DNA from: a virus
Direction: 5' to 3' (one strand)
Length of the DNA stretch: 64,000 nucleotides
Virus record (IMG/VR): IMGVR_UViG_3300010885_076238
Span: 140,312 to 204,311 of that record
The notes under the pieces are model-generated. The model had not been told where the DNA came from. It did not search any database and was given only the letters and a program-made list of their open reading frames with translations. Shown here piece after piece: positions 46,516 to 55,866 of this stretch. How positions within the stretch are numbered: position 1 is the first letter of the stretch; each line of letters begins with the position of its first letter. The translations under genes and the position numbers were made by a program.

Positions 46516-46586
46516 TTCCGGGACTACGATTCGAACGTAGAAAAAAAGAACCAAAATCTTTTGTGATACCGTTTCACCATCCCGGA
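46516..46586 (-). tRNA. tRNA-Gln (UUG)
   Basis: Acceptor TCCGGGA/TCCCGGA, A73; anticodon stem AAAGA/TCTTT, loop TTTTGGT (UUG); T-arm CTACG-TTCGAAT-CGTAG. Confidence 0.92.
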
Positions 46587-46603
46587 GAATTACATGAATC
46601 GAG

Positions 46604-46676
46604 AGCGGGTGATCGGGTTCGAACCGACGACAGTTTGATTGGAAATCAAAAACTCTACCAACTGAGTTACACCCGC
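46604..46676 (-). tRNA. tRNA-Gly (UCC)
   Basis: Acceptor GCGGGTG/CACCCGC, T73; anticodon stem TTTGA/TCAAA, loop TTTCCAA (UCC); T-arm GTCGG-TTCGAAC-CCGAT. Confidence 0.92.
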
Positions 46677-46679
46677 AAA

Positions 46680-46752
46680 AGCTAGCGGTCGGAATTGAAC
46701 CGACGACAGGCAGTTTACAAAACTGCTACTCTACCAACTGAGTTACGCTAGC
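46680..46752 (-). tRNA. tRNA-Thr (UGU)
   Basis: Acceptor GCTAGCG/CGCTAGC, T73; anticodon stem GCAGT/ACTGC, loop TTTGTAA (UGU); T-arm GTCGG-TTCAATT-CCGAC. Confidence 0.92.
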
Positions 46753-46774
46753 GTCAAATTATATTAGTATGTCA

Positions 46775-49108
46775 TCAACATTCTTTTCTTAAATTTGCAG
46801 CATAAAAATCGAATCTTTCATGTTCTGTTGGGGTTGCTAATAAAACTGCTGCTCTAATATTTTCTTTTAGTAGTTCTTGATAGCAGTGGCTCATTATTGT
46901 TTGTTCAAAAGGATGGGCATATTTTGTTTTCAGATAGCAATTATAATTTCCTTCTTTGGATAATACAATAGGCCAATTACAAATATAAATTTCTCCGGTT
47001 GCATAAGGAACTCCGTCATGAGATTTTATATTTTCAAATTTAAGGCAAGGAGAATTTGGGTCAAATCCGTGTTCGGGAAGCTTGCAATAATTTGGCCATC
47101 TTTCTTGTCTGACTGATTGGGGCACGTTGTACCAAGCCCATTGTTTTTCATTTGTTCCATAGAACTCAGAAAAATTTAGCTTTAAGAAATCAAATTTTTC
47201 TTTTTTAATTATTTCTAAACACTTATTGAATAGATCATCTATGTATCTATTGAATCCTGTTTTGCAGACGTAGTCCTGTGTGTCAACAAAAAACATATCG
47301 TCTTCAAAAAAGAAATAGTGACTTAGGTCTTTTTGTTCATTGAAATGCTCAGCGACCCATTGTCTTCCACCTGTGATGCCTATATTATCTTTCTTGATAT
47401 GTTCGAATCCATATTCTTCACATAACTCTAAATATCTTGGTGTTGTTGACAAGTCTGTTGAATTATCTAATAAAAATTTCTTGGTTTTCTTTAGAAAATT
47501 TTCATCATAACTTACCATTGATTTCAATAGAGTTTCAAATTGTTTTGGAGAATTAAATGTTATAACATATAGTCCTACGCCGTTAGTTTTAGGCTTAGGG
47601 ACTACTTGCGTATACTTTTTGAGTTCTTCAAAAAAGGGCCAAACCAAACCGTTTCCTTCTACCTCGAATCTGTGAATGGTCTCAGGATTCTGATGGCAGA
47701 GTATTGTGAATATGCACTCGTCTGCCCCCATTAAATTTTGTTGCAAGGTTGAATTAAGTGTAGCGTAATATGATTCATTGATTTTATGAATCGCTTCTTT
47801 TTCTCCTCCAAAAAACCCACCACGAGCCACATAGTTTACAAAATCTGTTCTGCAATGTTTTGCCATAGCATTACGTTCAAAGCCATGTATTTCGGTATTG
47901 CCTGTATACGGGTAGGTTATATTCATAAATTCAGCATGGTTTGAAACCATGTAATTTTCTAAATTATTTAAAACTTTATCTTGATGAAAGTACCCGGAAC
48001 CGACAGTGTTTGTTAGTCCTCCATCTATCCAGAAAAAATACTTTGAATTGAATGGATTTAGTACTGCTGAGTCGTTTACCATAAACATTTTTGTAAACAT
48101 CATGGCGTTATAATATCTTAGAGCTGCTTGTGGAGATTCTCTAAGCCATCCTGCCTGGGAGAGCCAATTTTCGTCTTGTCTAATTTCTTGGATTTTATCA
48201 AAAAAGGGATTCCAAGTTTCAAAATCTTTATTTTCTTTTATGAATATTTTGGTTGGTTTTCCTTCTCTTATTTTTTCGACTTCTTCTCTTAGAGAGCTTG
48301 GTATCCAAATACACATTTGGACGTTTGTTGCTAGCATCTCAAAGAATTTTTCTTTATAGTAAGAAAACTCTCTATGCGCCCAACCTTGTAAATTTTCTCT
48401 TTCCAAATCCCAAAGTCCAGTAACAATAGTTATATCTTTGTTTATTTCATTATCATCAACCATTACAACCTCTTTTTTTATATTTCTTCTTATTATTTTA
48501 AGGGCCATAGAAGACCAGCCAGATTCCCATCCACAAGTCGCAATAGTTTCAAATCTATATTTTTTTTCGTCGAAGGAATCGGAAAATGCTTTTATACTAT
48601 GATGTTCCCAACCAGGATAGTTGTGAACATCATCTATAATTAGTACGGCTTCATCTTCTAGCCAATTGAATATAATATCAAAAGCGTTTTTAGAAGAAGA
48701 ATAGAGATCTAGATCAACATGGGCAAATTTTATTTTTTGATTTTTTTCTAGTAGGAATTTTTCAAGAGTATCTTCTATTTTACCTACGATAAATTTATTT
48801 TTTTCAGTATCATTTGGAACATTTGTGTTGAAGTGATCTTTGCTAAAGATTAATTCATCTTTTTCTGTTTTCCAATCTTCAGGTAAGCCAGAAAAAGTAT
48901 CAAATCCATAAACAACATGATCTTTCGTATTGTTGTTTATCATTTGTAGCGTATGACCACTAAAAACGCCCAATTCCATAAAAAGAGAATTTATGTTTAT
49001 GTCTTTTAAGACATGCTTGAAGTAATCTGGCTGATACCTCCAATCTTTGACGGGATAGTCAGGGGCACCAGAATTTTCTATTATTTTAACTATTTCATTT
49101 ACATTCAT
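46775..49108 (-). CDS. Three-domain methyltransferase / two-glycosyltransferase fusion
   Basis: 777 aa. Residues about 30-210: SAM methyltransferase of the TylF/macrocin type (FMELGVFSGHTLQMI, YGFDTFSGLPEDW, KFAHVDLDLYSSS, LIIDDVHNYPG). About 225-490: HtrL/YibB-like glycosyltransferase (ITIVTGLWDL, KYFFWIDGGLTNTV). About 500-777: GT-A-like domain with GVGLYVITFNSPKQFETLL and HYFFFEDDMFFVD (EDD metal site). Probably makes a methylated glycan in one polypeptide; acceptor unknown. Confidence 0.75.
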   Translation of the reverse strand: MNVNEIVKIIENSGAPDYPVKDWRYQPDYFKHVLKDININSLFMELGVFSGHTLQMINNNTKDHVVYGFDTFSGLPEDWKTEKDELIFSKDHFNTNVPNDTEKNKFIVGKIEDTLEKFLLEKNQKIKFAHVDLDLYSSSKNAFDIIFNWLEDEAVLIIDDVHNYPGWEHHSIKAFSDSFDEKKYRFETIATCGWESGWSSMALKIIRRNIKKEVVMVDDNEINKDITIVTGLWDLERENLQGWAHREFSYYKEKFFEMLATNVQMCIWIPSSLREEVEKIREGKPTKIFIKENKDFETWNPFFDKIQEIRQDENWLSQAGWLRESPQAALRYYNAMMFTKMFMVNDSAVLNPFNSKYFFWIDGGLTNTVGSGYFHQDKVLNNLENYMVSNHAEFMNITYPYTGNTEIHGFERNAMAKHCRTDFVNYVARGGFFGGEKEAIHKINESYYATLNSTLQQNLMGADECIFTILCHQNPETIHRFEVEGNGLVWPFFEELKKYTQVVPKPKTNGVGLYVITFNSPKQFETLLKSMVSYDENFLKKTKKFLLDNSTDLSTTPRYLELCEEYGFEHIKKDNIGITGGRQWVAEHFNEQKDLSHYFFFEDDMFFVDTQDYVCKTGFNRYIDDLFNKCLEIIKKEKFDFLKLNFSEFYGTNEKQWAWYNVPQSVRQERWPNYCKLPEHGFDPNSPCLKFENIKSHDGVPYATGEIYICNWPIVLSKEGNYNCYLKTKYAHPFEQTIMSHCYQELLKENIRAAVLLATPTEHERFDFYAANLRKEC

Positions 49109-49132
49109 AAACTAAAGTAGTTTCTATCAGTA

Positions 49133-49384
49133 TTATTTTTCACAATGAGACTTCTCACAAAATGGAAAATTTGGTGTAATAAGAATTAGTTTATTATTTT
49201 TTTTAATATAATATCCTCCATTTTTTAAAGGATTATTTCCAAAAAGTTCTTTTTCAGCTTCTACCCAATACTGTTCAGAATTGCCAAGTTTTCCAGATTG
49301 CTCCCACTTAATATAAGCTAATTCTCTAATTTTTTGTTGCAAATCTTGAAACGTGATCATTTTATTTCGCCTTGAGGTTGTCAA
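49133..49384 (-). CDS. DUF2934-like small protein
   Basis: 83 aa. LQQKIRELAYIKWEQSGKLGNSEQYWVEAEKEL follows the IRxxAYxxWExxG...DWxxAExEL plan of DUF2934. The C-terminus has CEKSHCEK. Function unknown. Confidence 0.65.
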   Translation of the reverse strand: MTTSRRNKMITFQDLQQKIRELAYIKWEQSGKLGNSEQYWVEAEKELFGNNPLKNGGYYIKKNNKLILITPNFPFCEKSHCEK

Positions 49385-49460
49385 GAACTCGAATCAATCA
49401 GAGTACCAAATTTTTAATTAATTTACAAGCATTGGGCATAAATAAAAATAAAAGGAAAAA

Positions 49461-50777
49461 ATGAATTTTTTATTATACTGTCAAAATAAAGAAAAATACA
49501 ATGAGGCTTTTTTAGACTCTATGACAAAGAGTTTCAAGTCCAGTTATGATCAGTCTCAGCAAGGAATTGATCAAAATTATGAGAAATACACAGATGTAGC
49601 AAAGCAAGCTTTATCAAAGGCTGGCAGCACAGCAAAAATGCTTTCTCAGAAAACGGGAGTTCCTCTTCCTTTAGCAACCGCACTTATAGCAGCTGGAATG
49701 ACCGGAGGACCAACAGCAATTCCATTTGCTGCACTCCTTTATTTTGTCAAACAACCACTAATGAAAGGTGCAAATAAAGCATTTGATTCGACTTGGGATG
49801 CTGGGGCCAAGGCTGTTCAGGGCGTTAGAAATGCTGTTTCTAGAGACCAACCTCAGTCACAGGCCCAATTGCAACCTGAATCTTTTAGGGCATTTATAGA
49901 AGCCGATAGTTGGGGAGATTGGGCAGGAGAGAAATTGGGAGGAGCCGCCGGAACTGTTGCTGGGAATTTAGCAGGATATGGTGGAAAGATTGCCACCTCA
50001 ATAGGCAGTAGAATGAAAGAAATTGGGCAGTACGCTAAAAATAATCCAAAAGAAGTTGCAAGAATGGCATTTTTGGTAGGTGCTGGTGCCGCTATTGGTG
50101 CTGGAGTGGGTAAAATCACTCATGAGGTCAAAGATTTCATAATGGAAAAAATAAAAGACCAAGGAATAGATCCACAAGTTCTTAGCTGGGTGAAACAAAA
50201 TGTGGTATTAGATGATAACGGAAAGTCGGCAACTTCAAGTAGAATTACTTCTAAAGGCGGACAAGAAGTAAATCATCCTTATTTCATCAACGATGACGGA
50301 CACAAAGTTTACGGCGATCAATCAATTTCAACAACAGATAAATTATTGGGAAACAAGGGGGTAAGTAACCCTGGGCCTAGTGATCTTCATGGTCACGGTA
50401 GAGGAATTGGAATGACCACAACTTCAAGTAGTACCGGAGGTTCAAATACACTTACTAGAGTTGGCGTCCCGAGCAGTCCCGATTTAAGAGACACCTATAG
50501 AGATGCTGCAAGAGTTCTGCAAGGAGAGTATAAACCTGGGGTTCTTGGTGGCATTTTAGGAGGGGATGCAGAAAGAAGTGACGCAACAAATGCAATGCTT
50601 CAGTCTTCTCCTACTCCATTAACTTCTAAATTAGATTTAAAACATTACGGTCATAGTGGCTCTGAAGAAATTGCCAAAAGATTGGCTGCTGCAAAAGCAC
50701 AGTTCTCACCAGACACTTATACTAGAGCTGGGGCGATGGCGGGCGGAGCGGTTGGCGGAACAGGCAATAGGAGATAA
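49461..50777 (+). CDS. Large virion-type protein with internal leader-like motif
   Basis: 438 aa, AAAGGAAA upstream. Helical N-terminal part, hydrophobic LATALIAAGMTGGPTAIPFAALLYFV, then at about 138 PESFRAFIEADSWGDW, a leader-like segment inside the protein, followed by Gly/Ala membrane-like stretches and a polar Gly/Ser C-terminal half. Could be a head-processed or membrane-interacting ejection protein. Confidence 0.55.
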   Translation: MNFLLYCQNKEKYNEAFLDSMTKSFKSSYDQSQQGIDQNYEKYTDVAKQALSKAGSTAKMLSQKTGVPLPLATALIAAGMTGGPTAIPFAALLYFVKQPLMKGANKAFDSTWDAGAKAVQGVRNAVSRDQPQSQAQLQPESFRAFIEADSWGDWAGEKLGGAAGTVAGNLAGYGGKIATSIGSRMKEIGQYAKNNPKEVARMAFLVGAGAAIGAGVGKITHEVKDFIMEKIKDQGIDPQVLSWVKQNVVLDDNGKSATSSRITSKGGQEVNHPYFINDDGHKVYGDQSISTTDKLLGNKGVSNPGPSDLHGHGRGIGMTTTSSSTGGSNTLTRVGVPSSPDLRDTYRDAARVLQGEYKPGVLGGILGGDAERSDATNAMLQSSPTPLTSKLDLKHYGHSGSEEIAKRLAAAKAQFSPDTYTRAGAMAGGAVGGTGNRR

Positions 50778-51662
50778 TTATCTATTTCTTTTGATATAGG
50801 ACTTAATTACTTGTTGTAAAAAGCTTGTGTTTTCTGTTGGATTATTTTCTAACAAAAATTCATAAGGACCTTCAAAATTATTGTGATAAGTTCCTGGCTC
50901 GAATTTGAAAAATCTTTTATTGAATACTGGGGGAATTCCATTTTTATAATGAATGAATGGAACATCTAAATCTTCAGAGTGCATTAATTCACAAGTTAAG
51001 AAAGAACCTGTTGCACTGTAGAAGCCGATTGATTCTAAGAAAGTATAAATCCAACATGTTTTTTCAATCGGAAAACTTGAATCTTTTGTCTTAATTAGTT
51101 GTTCTAAATTTATAATAAGTTTATCAAAAAATTTAGACAAAAAGTCTCTATTCAAACTTTCATTGAATATAATTGGCATTGAATATGGAAAAGTTTCGAT
51201 AATATTATCTATATCTTCTTCTTTTGCTGCATCTTTTTCAACGAGCCTTTCTTTTACACCAGAACTTCTAATGTATTCTAATGTCAAGTCATTCTTGAAA
51301 ACATTCTGATTATTTATTACAATGTCCGCTTCTTTATTATACTTGTCGATTGGATTTTTCATAATCATATCGGCATGTATAACAGTAAATGGCAGATCTA
51401 TTTCTCCAGATTCAAAAAATCTTTTTATTGTATAGAAACGGTTGGCTGGGGGGAATCCTCTTTCTTTTCCAACGTTTGAATGAATTATCTTTTTGCCATA
51501 TTTAACTATATTTTTTGAATATCCTCTAAATTTTGGCTCGTCGTTTTCGGCAATTGATATAACCAGATTATCTTGAAGCCCTTGCATAAGAAAGCTTTCA
51601 ATTAATAGTTCTAATTGCCAATAAAAATAATTAGAATTCTCAACACTTACTAGATATTGCAT
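50778..51662 (-). CDS. GT-A glycosyltransferase-like protein
   Basis: 294 aa, convergent and abutting 49461. Starts with strand YLVSVENSNYFYWQLELLIES, then LPFTVIHADMIMKNP (metal-site-like HAD) and late YHNNFEGPYEFL. Resembles peptidyl glycosyltransferase-like sequences without a firm family. Confidence 0.5.
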   Translation of the reverse strand: MQYLVSVENSNYFYWQLELLIESFLMQGLQDNLVISIAENDEPKFRGYSKNIVKYGKKIIHSNVGKERGFPPANRFYTIKRFFESGEIDLPFTVIHADMIMKNPIDKYNKEADIVINNQNVFKNDLTLEYIRSSGVKERLVEKDAAKEEDIDNIIETFPYSMPIIFNESLNRDFLSKFFDKLIINLEQLIKTKDSSFPIEKTCWIYTFLESIGFYSATGSFLTCELMHSEDLDVPFIHYKNGIPPVFNKRFFKFEPGTYHNNFEGPYEFLLENNPTENTSFLQQVIKSYIKRNR

Positions 51663-51709
51663 ATTTTTTCCCCATAAAAATCTACAATAAAATAGTAATA
51701 AAAAAAATT

Positions 51710-53011
51710 TTATTCCAATTGTTTTTTAAACATTTCTTTAATTTTTTCTTTATTAATAGTTTTAATTAATTGGTTTCTTGCAAAAGGATGCGAATTAGAA
51801 AGTTCAGCAGAATTCCATCCAACTAATTCTTCTCTATTTGGGACAAATTTAGCAAAGGCTTTAACCATTTTTGTCCATTTTGGTTTTAGACTTCTTCCTT
51901 CTACATTGAAGAGTTCGACCCAATTTCTTATTTGTTCTTCTGATAGTCCTGAGATTTTTTTACTTGCAAGTAAATCTTCTAAGTTATCTAAATTGAAATC
52001 TTTGAGTTTCAACAAACAAACAACTGCACATTTTTCTTGACTAGTCCAGTTTGACAAGACATTTTCAACTTCATCTATTGGATTGTCTTGTAATATCCAT
52101 GCTAAGGCCAAGATTTTATCTTTTTTATTAGAAAAATCAGGAGGAACATCTAAATTTAAAGAAACATTTTTAAATATTTTTTCTAAAAGTCCAACTTTGC
52201 TATAGTTTTCCAAATATTTTCTTGGATCAATATCAGGATTGGTGAGTCCTTTCAAGAATTCTTCTCTTATTTTTTCATAAGGAAGACTATCAACTTCTGA
52301 TCTTAATTCTGCTATTGCCTTTTTTATATCTTTATCTAATTCACCCTTTCCGTATTGAGAATAAAATCTTATTGTTCTCATCATTCTTAGTTTATCTTCT
52401 CTAAATTTAGTCTCAGGATTTCCTATAGATTTTATATTGCCATGGACTATATCGTACCATCCCTTTTTAGTTGGATCGTATAATTTATTATTTTCCCCAT
52501 CAGATTTTGATAATTCAATATACAAAGAGTTTATGGTGAGATCTCTTCTTTGGGAATCATGTTCGATGTTATCTGTGTATTGGTCGCCTTTCATAAGTGT
52601 TGAAATTTGAAATTCGTCTCCTTCAACATTAACGATTACATTGTTTCCTTCTATTGTGAAAGATTTCTTATGATTATCTTGAGAAAATCCATAATTTTTA
52701 AGTATGATTGATACTTGTTTTGGAGTGGCATCAGTTGCGAGGTTGTAATTCTTGGGAGTTTTATTTCTCAAGAAATCCCGAACAGAACCGCCTGTTAAGT
52801 ATAGGGATTTTCTAGGCATCTTAATTTCTTTCGAAGTATCTTTCATTAAAGAAATATCACTGCTTTCTTCAAAAGCTTTTATAATTGGCTTCATGTTTGA
52901 TGGTGGTACAAAGCCTTTTTCTAATTTTATAAATTCTTTCTTCCAATCCTTATTTTCGGTTTGTTCCGAGTTTTCTATTTTGGATTCAAGAAATTTCTTA
53001 AAAGATTTCAC
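51710..53011 (-). CDS. CCA-adding-enzyme/poly(A)-polymerase homologue with lost DxD
   Basis: 433 aa from the GTG at 53011, with AGGAGG 4 nt upstream and GTGA overlap with 53008; this start exposes the leader MKSFKKFLESK. Nucleotidyltransferase motifs are clear: YLTGGSVRDFL (71-81), RRDLTINSLYIE (155-166), ETKFREDKLRMMRTIRF. But the catalytic D-x-D after GGxVRD is N88-Y89-N90, and the third carboxylate strand reads FQIST instead of E-V. It therefore appears catalytically dead and possibly packaged. Confidence 0.85.
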   Translation of the reverse strand: MKSFKKFLESKIENSEQTENKDWKKEFIKLEKGFVPPSNMKPIIKAFEESSDISLMKDTSKEIKMPRKSLYLTGGSVRDFLRNKTPKNYNLATDATPKQVSIILKNYGFSQDNHKKSFTIEGNNVIVNVEGDEFQISTLMKGDQYTDNIEHDSQRRDLTINSLYIELSKSDGENNKLYDPTKKGWYDIVHGNIKSIGNPETKFREDKLRMMRTIRFYSQYGKGELDKDIKKAIAELRSEVDSLPYEKIREEFLKGLTNPDIDPRKYLENYSKVGLLEKIFKNVSLNLDVPPDFSNKKDKILALAWILQDNPIDEVENVLSNWTSQEKCAVVCLLKLKDFNLDNLEDLLASKKISGLSEEQIRNWVELFNVEGRSLKPKWTKMVKAFAKFVPNREELVGWNSAELSNSHPFARNQLIKTINKEKIKEMFKKQLE

Positions 53012-53760
53012 ATTTCCTCCTCTTCTCTTTGCCAATTATAATCACCACTAGCAGTTTTTTTCTTATTATATTTGAATACGTTAATTAAAATAAAATAACC
53101 ATTTTTTTCCAAATTCATTTGTTTTTCAATGGTTGGATTTTCTATATCGTATATATTTTGCATTTTTTTATCTTTATCTTTTAATCTTAATTGATTATAA
53201 ATTTTAATTTTAGACAAAGCGGTTGTAAATTCTAAAGCAATATTATAAAGAGACATTTTGTAATTTCCAACAATGTCTTTATTTTCTGTCTCTAAACCTT
53301 CATAATAAGGTTGAAACTTATTTTCAAAATTTGAATTATTAAGTTCGCCAACCTGAACTACTCGGGGATCTCTTTCAGGTTCTGGGATTATTTGTGAAAC
53401 TTTAAAGAACGTATGTCTTCTATTAGAAATGGAAATGGGATTCCAACCTTCAGGCACGTTGTCTGGGCCAAATGGCATCTGTAGGACCATGTTGTCTTGA
53501 ACCATTTGATCTTTGGTAAATAAATCAAGTTTTAAAATTGTACTAGCAGCATCAACAGGCCCCGTTTCTTTTCTCATTCTATCGCCCATGGCTTGAACCA
53601 AATTGCCAGCAACTGTTAGTGGAATGCCAGGTTCATTCGAATGGCCGAACGTAGAATAAGGGCTTAGTTTTCCTATTCTTAAATTTTGAAGGTCAGCGGC
53701 AGCAGATCGAACTTTGCCAGTGGCTTCTTTTATTTGTATCCATTCACTAAATTTTTTCAT
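53008..53760 (-). CDS. Virion-type protein with leader
   Basis: 250 aa from the ATG at 53760 (the longer frame overlaps 53757). Leader MKKFSEWIQIKEA; then TFGHSNEPGIPLTVAGNLVQAMGDR and a C-terminal beta/helix region. ATGA and GTGA overlaps tie 53757, 53008 and 51710 into one operon. Confidence 0.6.
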   Translation of the reverse strand: MKKFSEWIQIKEATGKVRSAAADLQNLRIGKLSPYSTFGHSNEPGIPLTVAGNLVQAMGDRMRKETGPVDAASTILKLDLFTKDQMVQDNMVLQMPFGPDNVPEGWNPISISNRRHTFFKVSQIIPEPERDPRVVQVGELNNSNFENKFQPYYEGLETENKDIVGNYKMSLYNIALEFTTALSKIKIYNQLRLKDKDKKMQNIYDIENPTIEKQMNLEKNGYFILINVFKYNKKKTASGDYNWQREEEEM

Positions 53761-54074
53761 ATTGGTGGTTGTAATCCTAATTTTAATAATATATATGCAG
53801 CCATTGTCACCCAAATTATTTGCACAACAAAATTAAAAATTGATTTCCAATTTTGATCATGGTCTTTCTGGGAAATTTCTACGGTTTTAATCCTAATTTC
53901 TAATTCATGTATATTGTCATTTAGTTTATCAATGTTTTTATTTTCTAAAATTTTAACAAAAGTGTCTATTTGTGCATGTTTTTCTTCTAATTCTTTTGTT
54001 TTCTTAAATAAAAACTTAATTTTATCTTGGTGCTTATCCAGCGTTTCTTTGTGATTGAAATTTTCTTCTGTCAT
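53757..54074 (-). CDS. Coiled-coil protein with C-terminal membrane helix (XhlA-like)
   Basis: 105 aa from the ATG after AGGAACAA. Coiled coil ETLDKHQDKIKFLFKKTKELEEK...IKTVEIS, then FVVQIIWVTMAAYILLKLGL. The plan resembles XhlA-type holin-associated proteins. Divergent from 54117. Confidence 0.6.
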   Translation of the reverse strand: MTEENFNHKETLDKHQDKIKFLFKKTKELEEKHAQIDTFVKILENKNIDKLNDNIHELEIRIKTVEISQKDHDQNWKSIFNFVVQIIWVTMAAYILLKLGLQPPI

Positions 54075-54116
54075 TTGTTCCTTTAAACAATTATTACAGC
54101 ACAATATATATATTAT

Positions 54117-54557
54117 ATGAGCAAAGAAGAAGAAGAACATAAAGAAAATATTATTCCAATTAATAATTTGGAAAAAAAAGAAGAATTATCAATAATTTCT
54201 GATGAAAGCCTGTTAGGGGTTTATGGTGAAATAATGACTAATTTAAGGTCTGATCGTGACCAAGTTGCAGAATTAGTAAATACATTTTCGAACATGGTAA
54301 TAAACGATGGAGATTCATCAACTTCCAGTAAAGAAGCTTTGGTAAATCTTCTTAAGACAAAAATAGACGCTAGCGACAAAATGTCAAAAATTGCAGACCT
54401 GATGACGAGAATAAAATTAAAACAACCAGATACTTTCCAACCTTGGATGAATAAAAATAAAGAATCAAATGGCACCATAAATATCTATGACGCAAGTGGA
54501 GTCAATAGAAAATCGCTAATGGAAAGAATTCAAAAGGAAAAGAAAAATGAAAAATAA
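54117..54557 (+). CDS. Acidic/helical structural-region protein
   Basis: 146 aa behind TATATATATTAT. KENIIPINNLEKKEELS start; DRDQVAELVNTFSNMVINDG and DKMSKIADLMTRIKLK helices. Position beside virion genes and helical content are compatible with a small terminase or scaffold role, but no motif proves it. Overlaps 54547. Confidence 0.55.
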   Translation: MSKEEEEHKENIIPINNLEKKEELSIISDESLLGVYGEIMTNLRSDRDQVAELVNTFSNMVINDGDSSTSSKEALVNLLKTKIDASDKMSKIADLMTRIKLKQPDTFQPWMNKNKESNGTINIYDASGVNRKSLMERIQKEKKNEK

Positions 54558-55866
54558 TCTTGAAGATTGGCTAGTAGAATTTGAAATTCCTGCAGCAGCG
54601 GCAAATCCAGATTCTCCTATGGGACCTCCTACTGGAAATCCTGACTTTGCAGACACAATGTCAAATGACAATATGCCTCCTGACCCAAATGCCTCCAATA
54701 TGAGCCAAGACGATATGGGTCAAGAACCAGAACAAGAACCAGAAAATGCACCTCCTCCAGAAGAACAAGATAATGTTGAAATTCCAGATATGCCAGAAGA
54801 AAATTCAGAAAGTCAGGATTTTGAAGTTTGGAAATCAAATTATTTCAAAGAAACTATAAAAGGTAACGCAAATGATTTGGTGGACATGATATCACCAATA
54901 AGAGATAGAGAGGAGCTTCAGCCTTATCAAAGAAAGTTTGTAGAAGACAATTATAACATTCAACTAATTAGACTCAACTCTAATATTTTAGAGGCTTCAA
55001 GACTGATTAGAAAAAACATAAGAGAACAACTAGACAAGAATAATCCTGCAACAAGTGTGGTAACGCACGTTGTTAGCGTGTTGGATACAATGCCCCATCT
55101 TAATAACACTTTTATAAAAATGATGGGATATTCAGGTAATAAAGGAGAACTTCACAGAAAGTTCATAGCGGCCTTAACGGGATCCGTTCAGGTTAGCAGT
55201 AGTCCAGATAAAGAAAATATAATTTTCAATGAAAAAGAATATTCTATTAAGATGCCAACCAGATTGAATTCTGAGTGGGGTGACGTTGCTTTAGGAAGTT
55301 GGACTCTAAAAGAAGACGATCCAGAAAAATACCTATCAGAGCCAGAATTGAAGAGATTATCTGAGGGTAGTCCTGAAGAAAGAAATGTTCTAAGAAGAAG
55401 AGTTATAATTGAATCTATCTCCAAACAATTTGAAGAGCAAGCGTTCATTATAGATGTGGTTTCAGATAATGGAACAATTTATCATTTGGGATGGGACATT
55501 TCAAATGCTCTAAGAGGAGCATATACAGAAGGCAAAATTATAGTTAAAAACAACCCATCAGAAAATTCAGAGGCCATGATAAACGACGATGGAGCAATAA
55601 TCCCAGTTTTTGATTTGAAAATTTATTTTACAAGAGAGACAGGAAATCAGGATGAAAACGGCCCTGTTTATGAAGAAGTTGAATTTATGGCAAAAAGAAA
55701 CGGAATGCTTTTCTTGACTGCCGGGTTGGATCTAGTGAAGGAAGCATCTTCTGCAATGCAGGGGATTTCATTCAAAGAAGTTCCATATCAAGGAAATCCG
55801 AGCGACTTGAAATCAATGAGAAGATGTGTTTACAGTGCTCACGACATGTTAATGAGGCAATGCTAA
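54547..55866 (+). CDS. Virion protein with leader and acidic Pro-rich linker
   Basis: 439 aa, AAAAGGAAAAG upstream inside 54117. Leader MKNNLEDWLVEFEIPAAA with Glu before Ala as a possible cleavage site, then a Pro/Glu/Asp linker (30-95) and a globular domain with DNGTIYHLGWDISNALRGAY. T4-type internal-protein logic suggests processing. TAATG coupling to 55866. Confidence 0.65.
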   Translation: MKNNLEDWLVEFEIPAAAANPDSPMGPPTGNPDFADTMSNDNMPPDPNASNMSQDDMGQEPEQEPENAPPPEEQDNVEIPDMPEENSESQDFEVWKSNYFKETIKGNANDLVDMISPIRDREELQPYQRKFVEDNYNIQLIRLNSNILEASRLIRKNIREQLDKNNPATSVVTHVVSVLDTMPHLNNTFIKMMGYSGNKGELHRKFIAALTGSVQVSSSPDKENIIFNEKEYSIKMPTRLNSEWGDVALGSWTLKEDDPEKYLSEPELKRLSEGSPEERNVLRRRVIIESISKQFEEQAFIIDVVSDNGTIYHLGWDISNALRGAYTEGKIIVKNNPSENSEAMINDDGAIIPVFDLKIYFTRETGNQDENGPVYEEVEFMAKRNGMLFLTAGLDLVKEASSAMQGISFKEVPYQGNPSDLKSMRRCVYSAHDMLMRQC

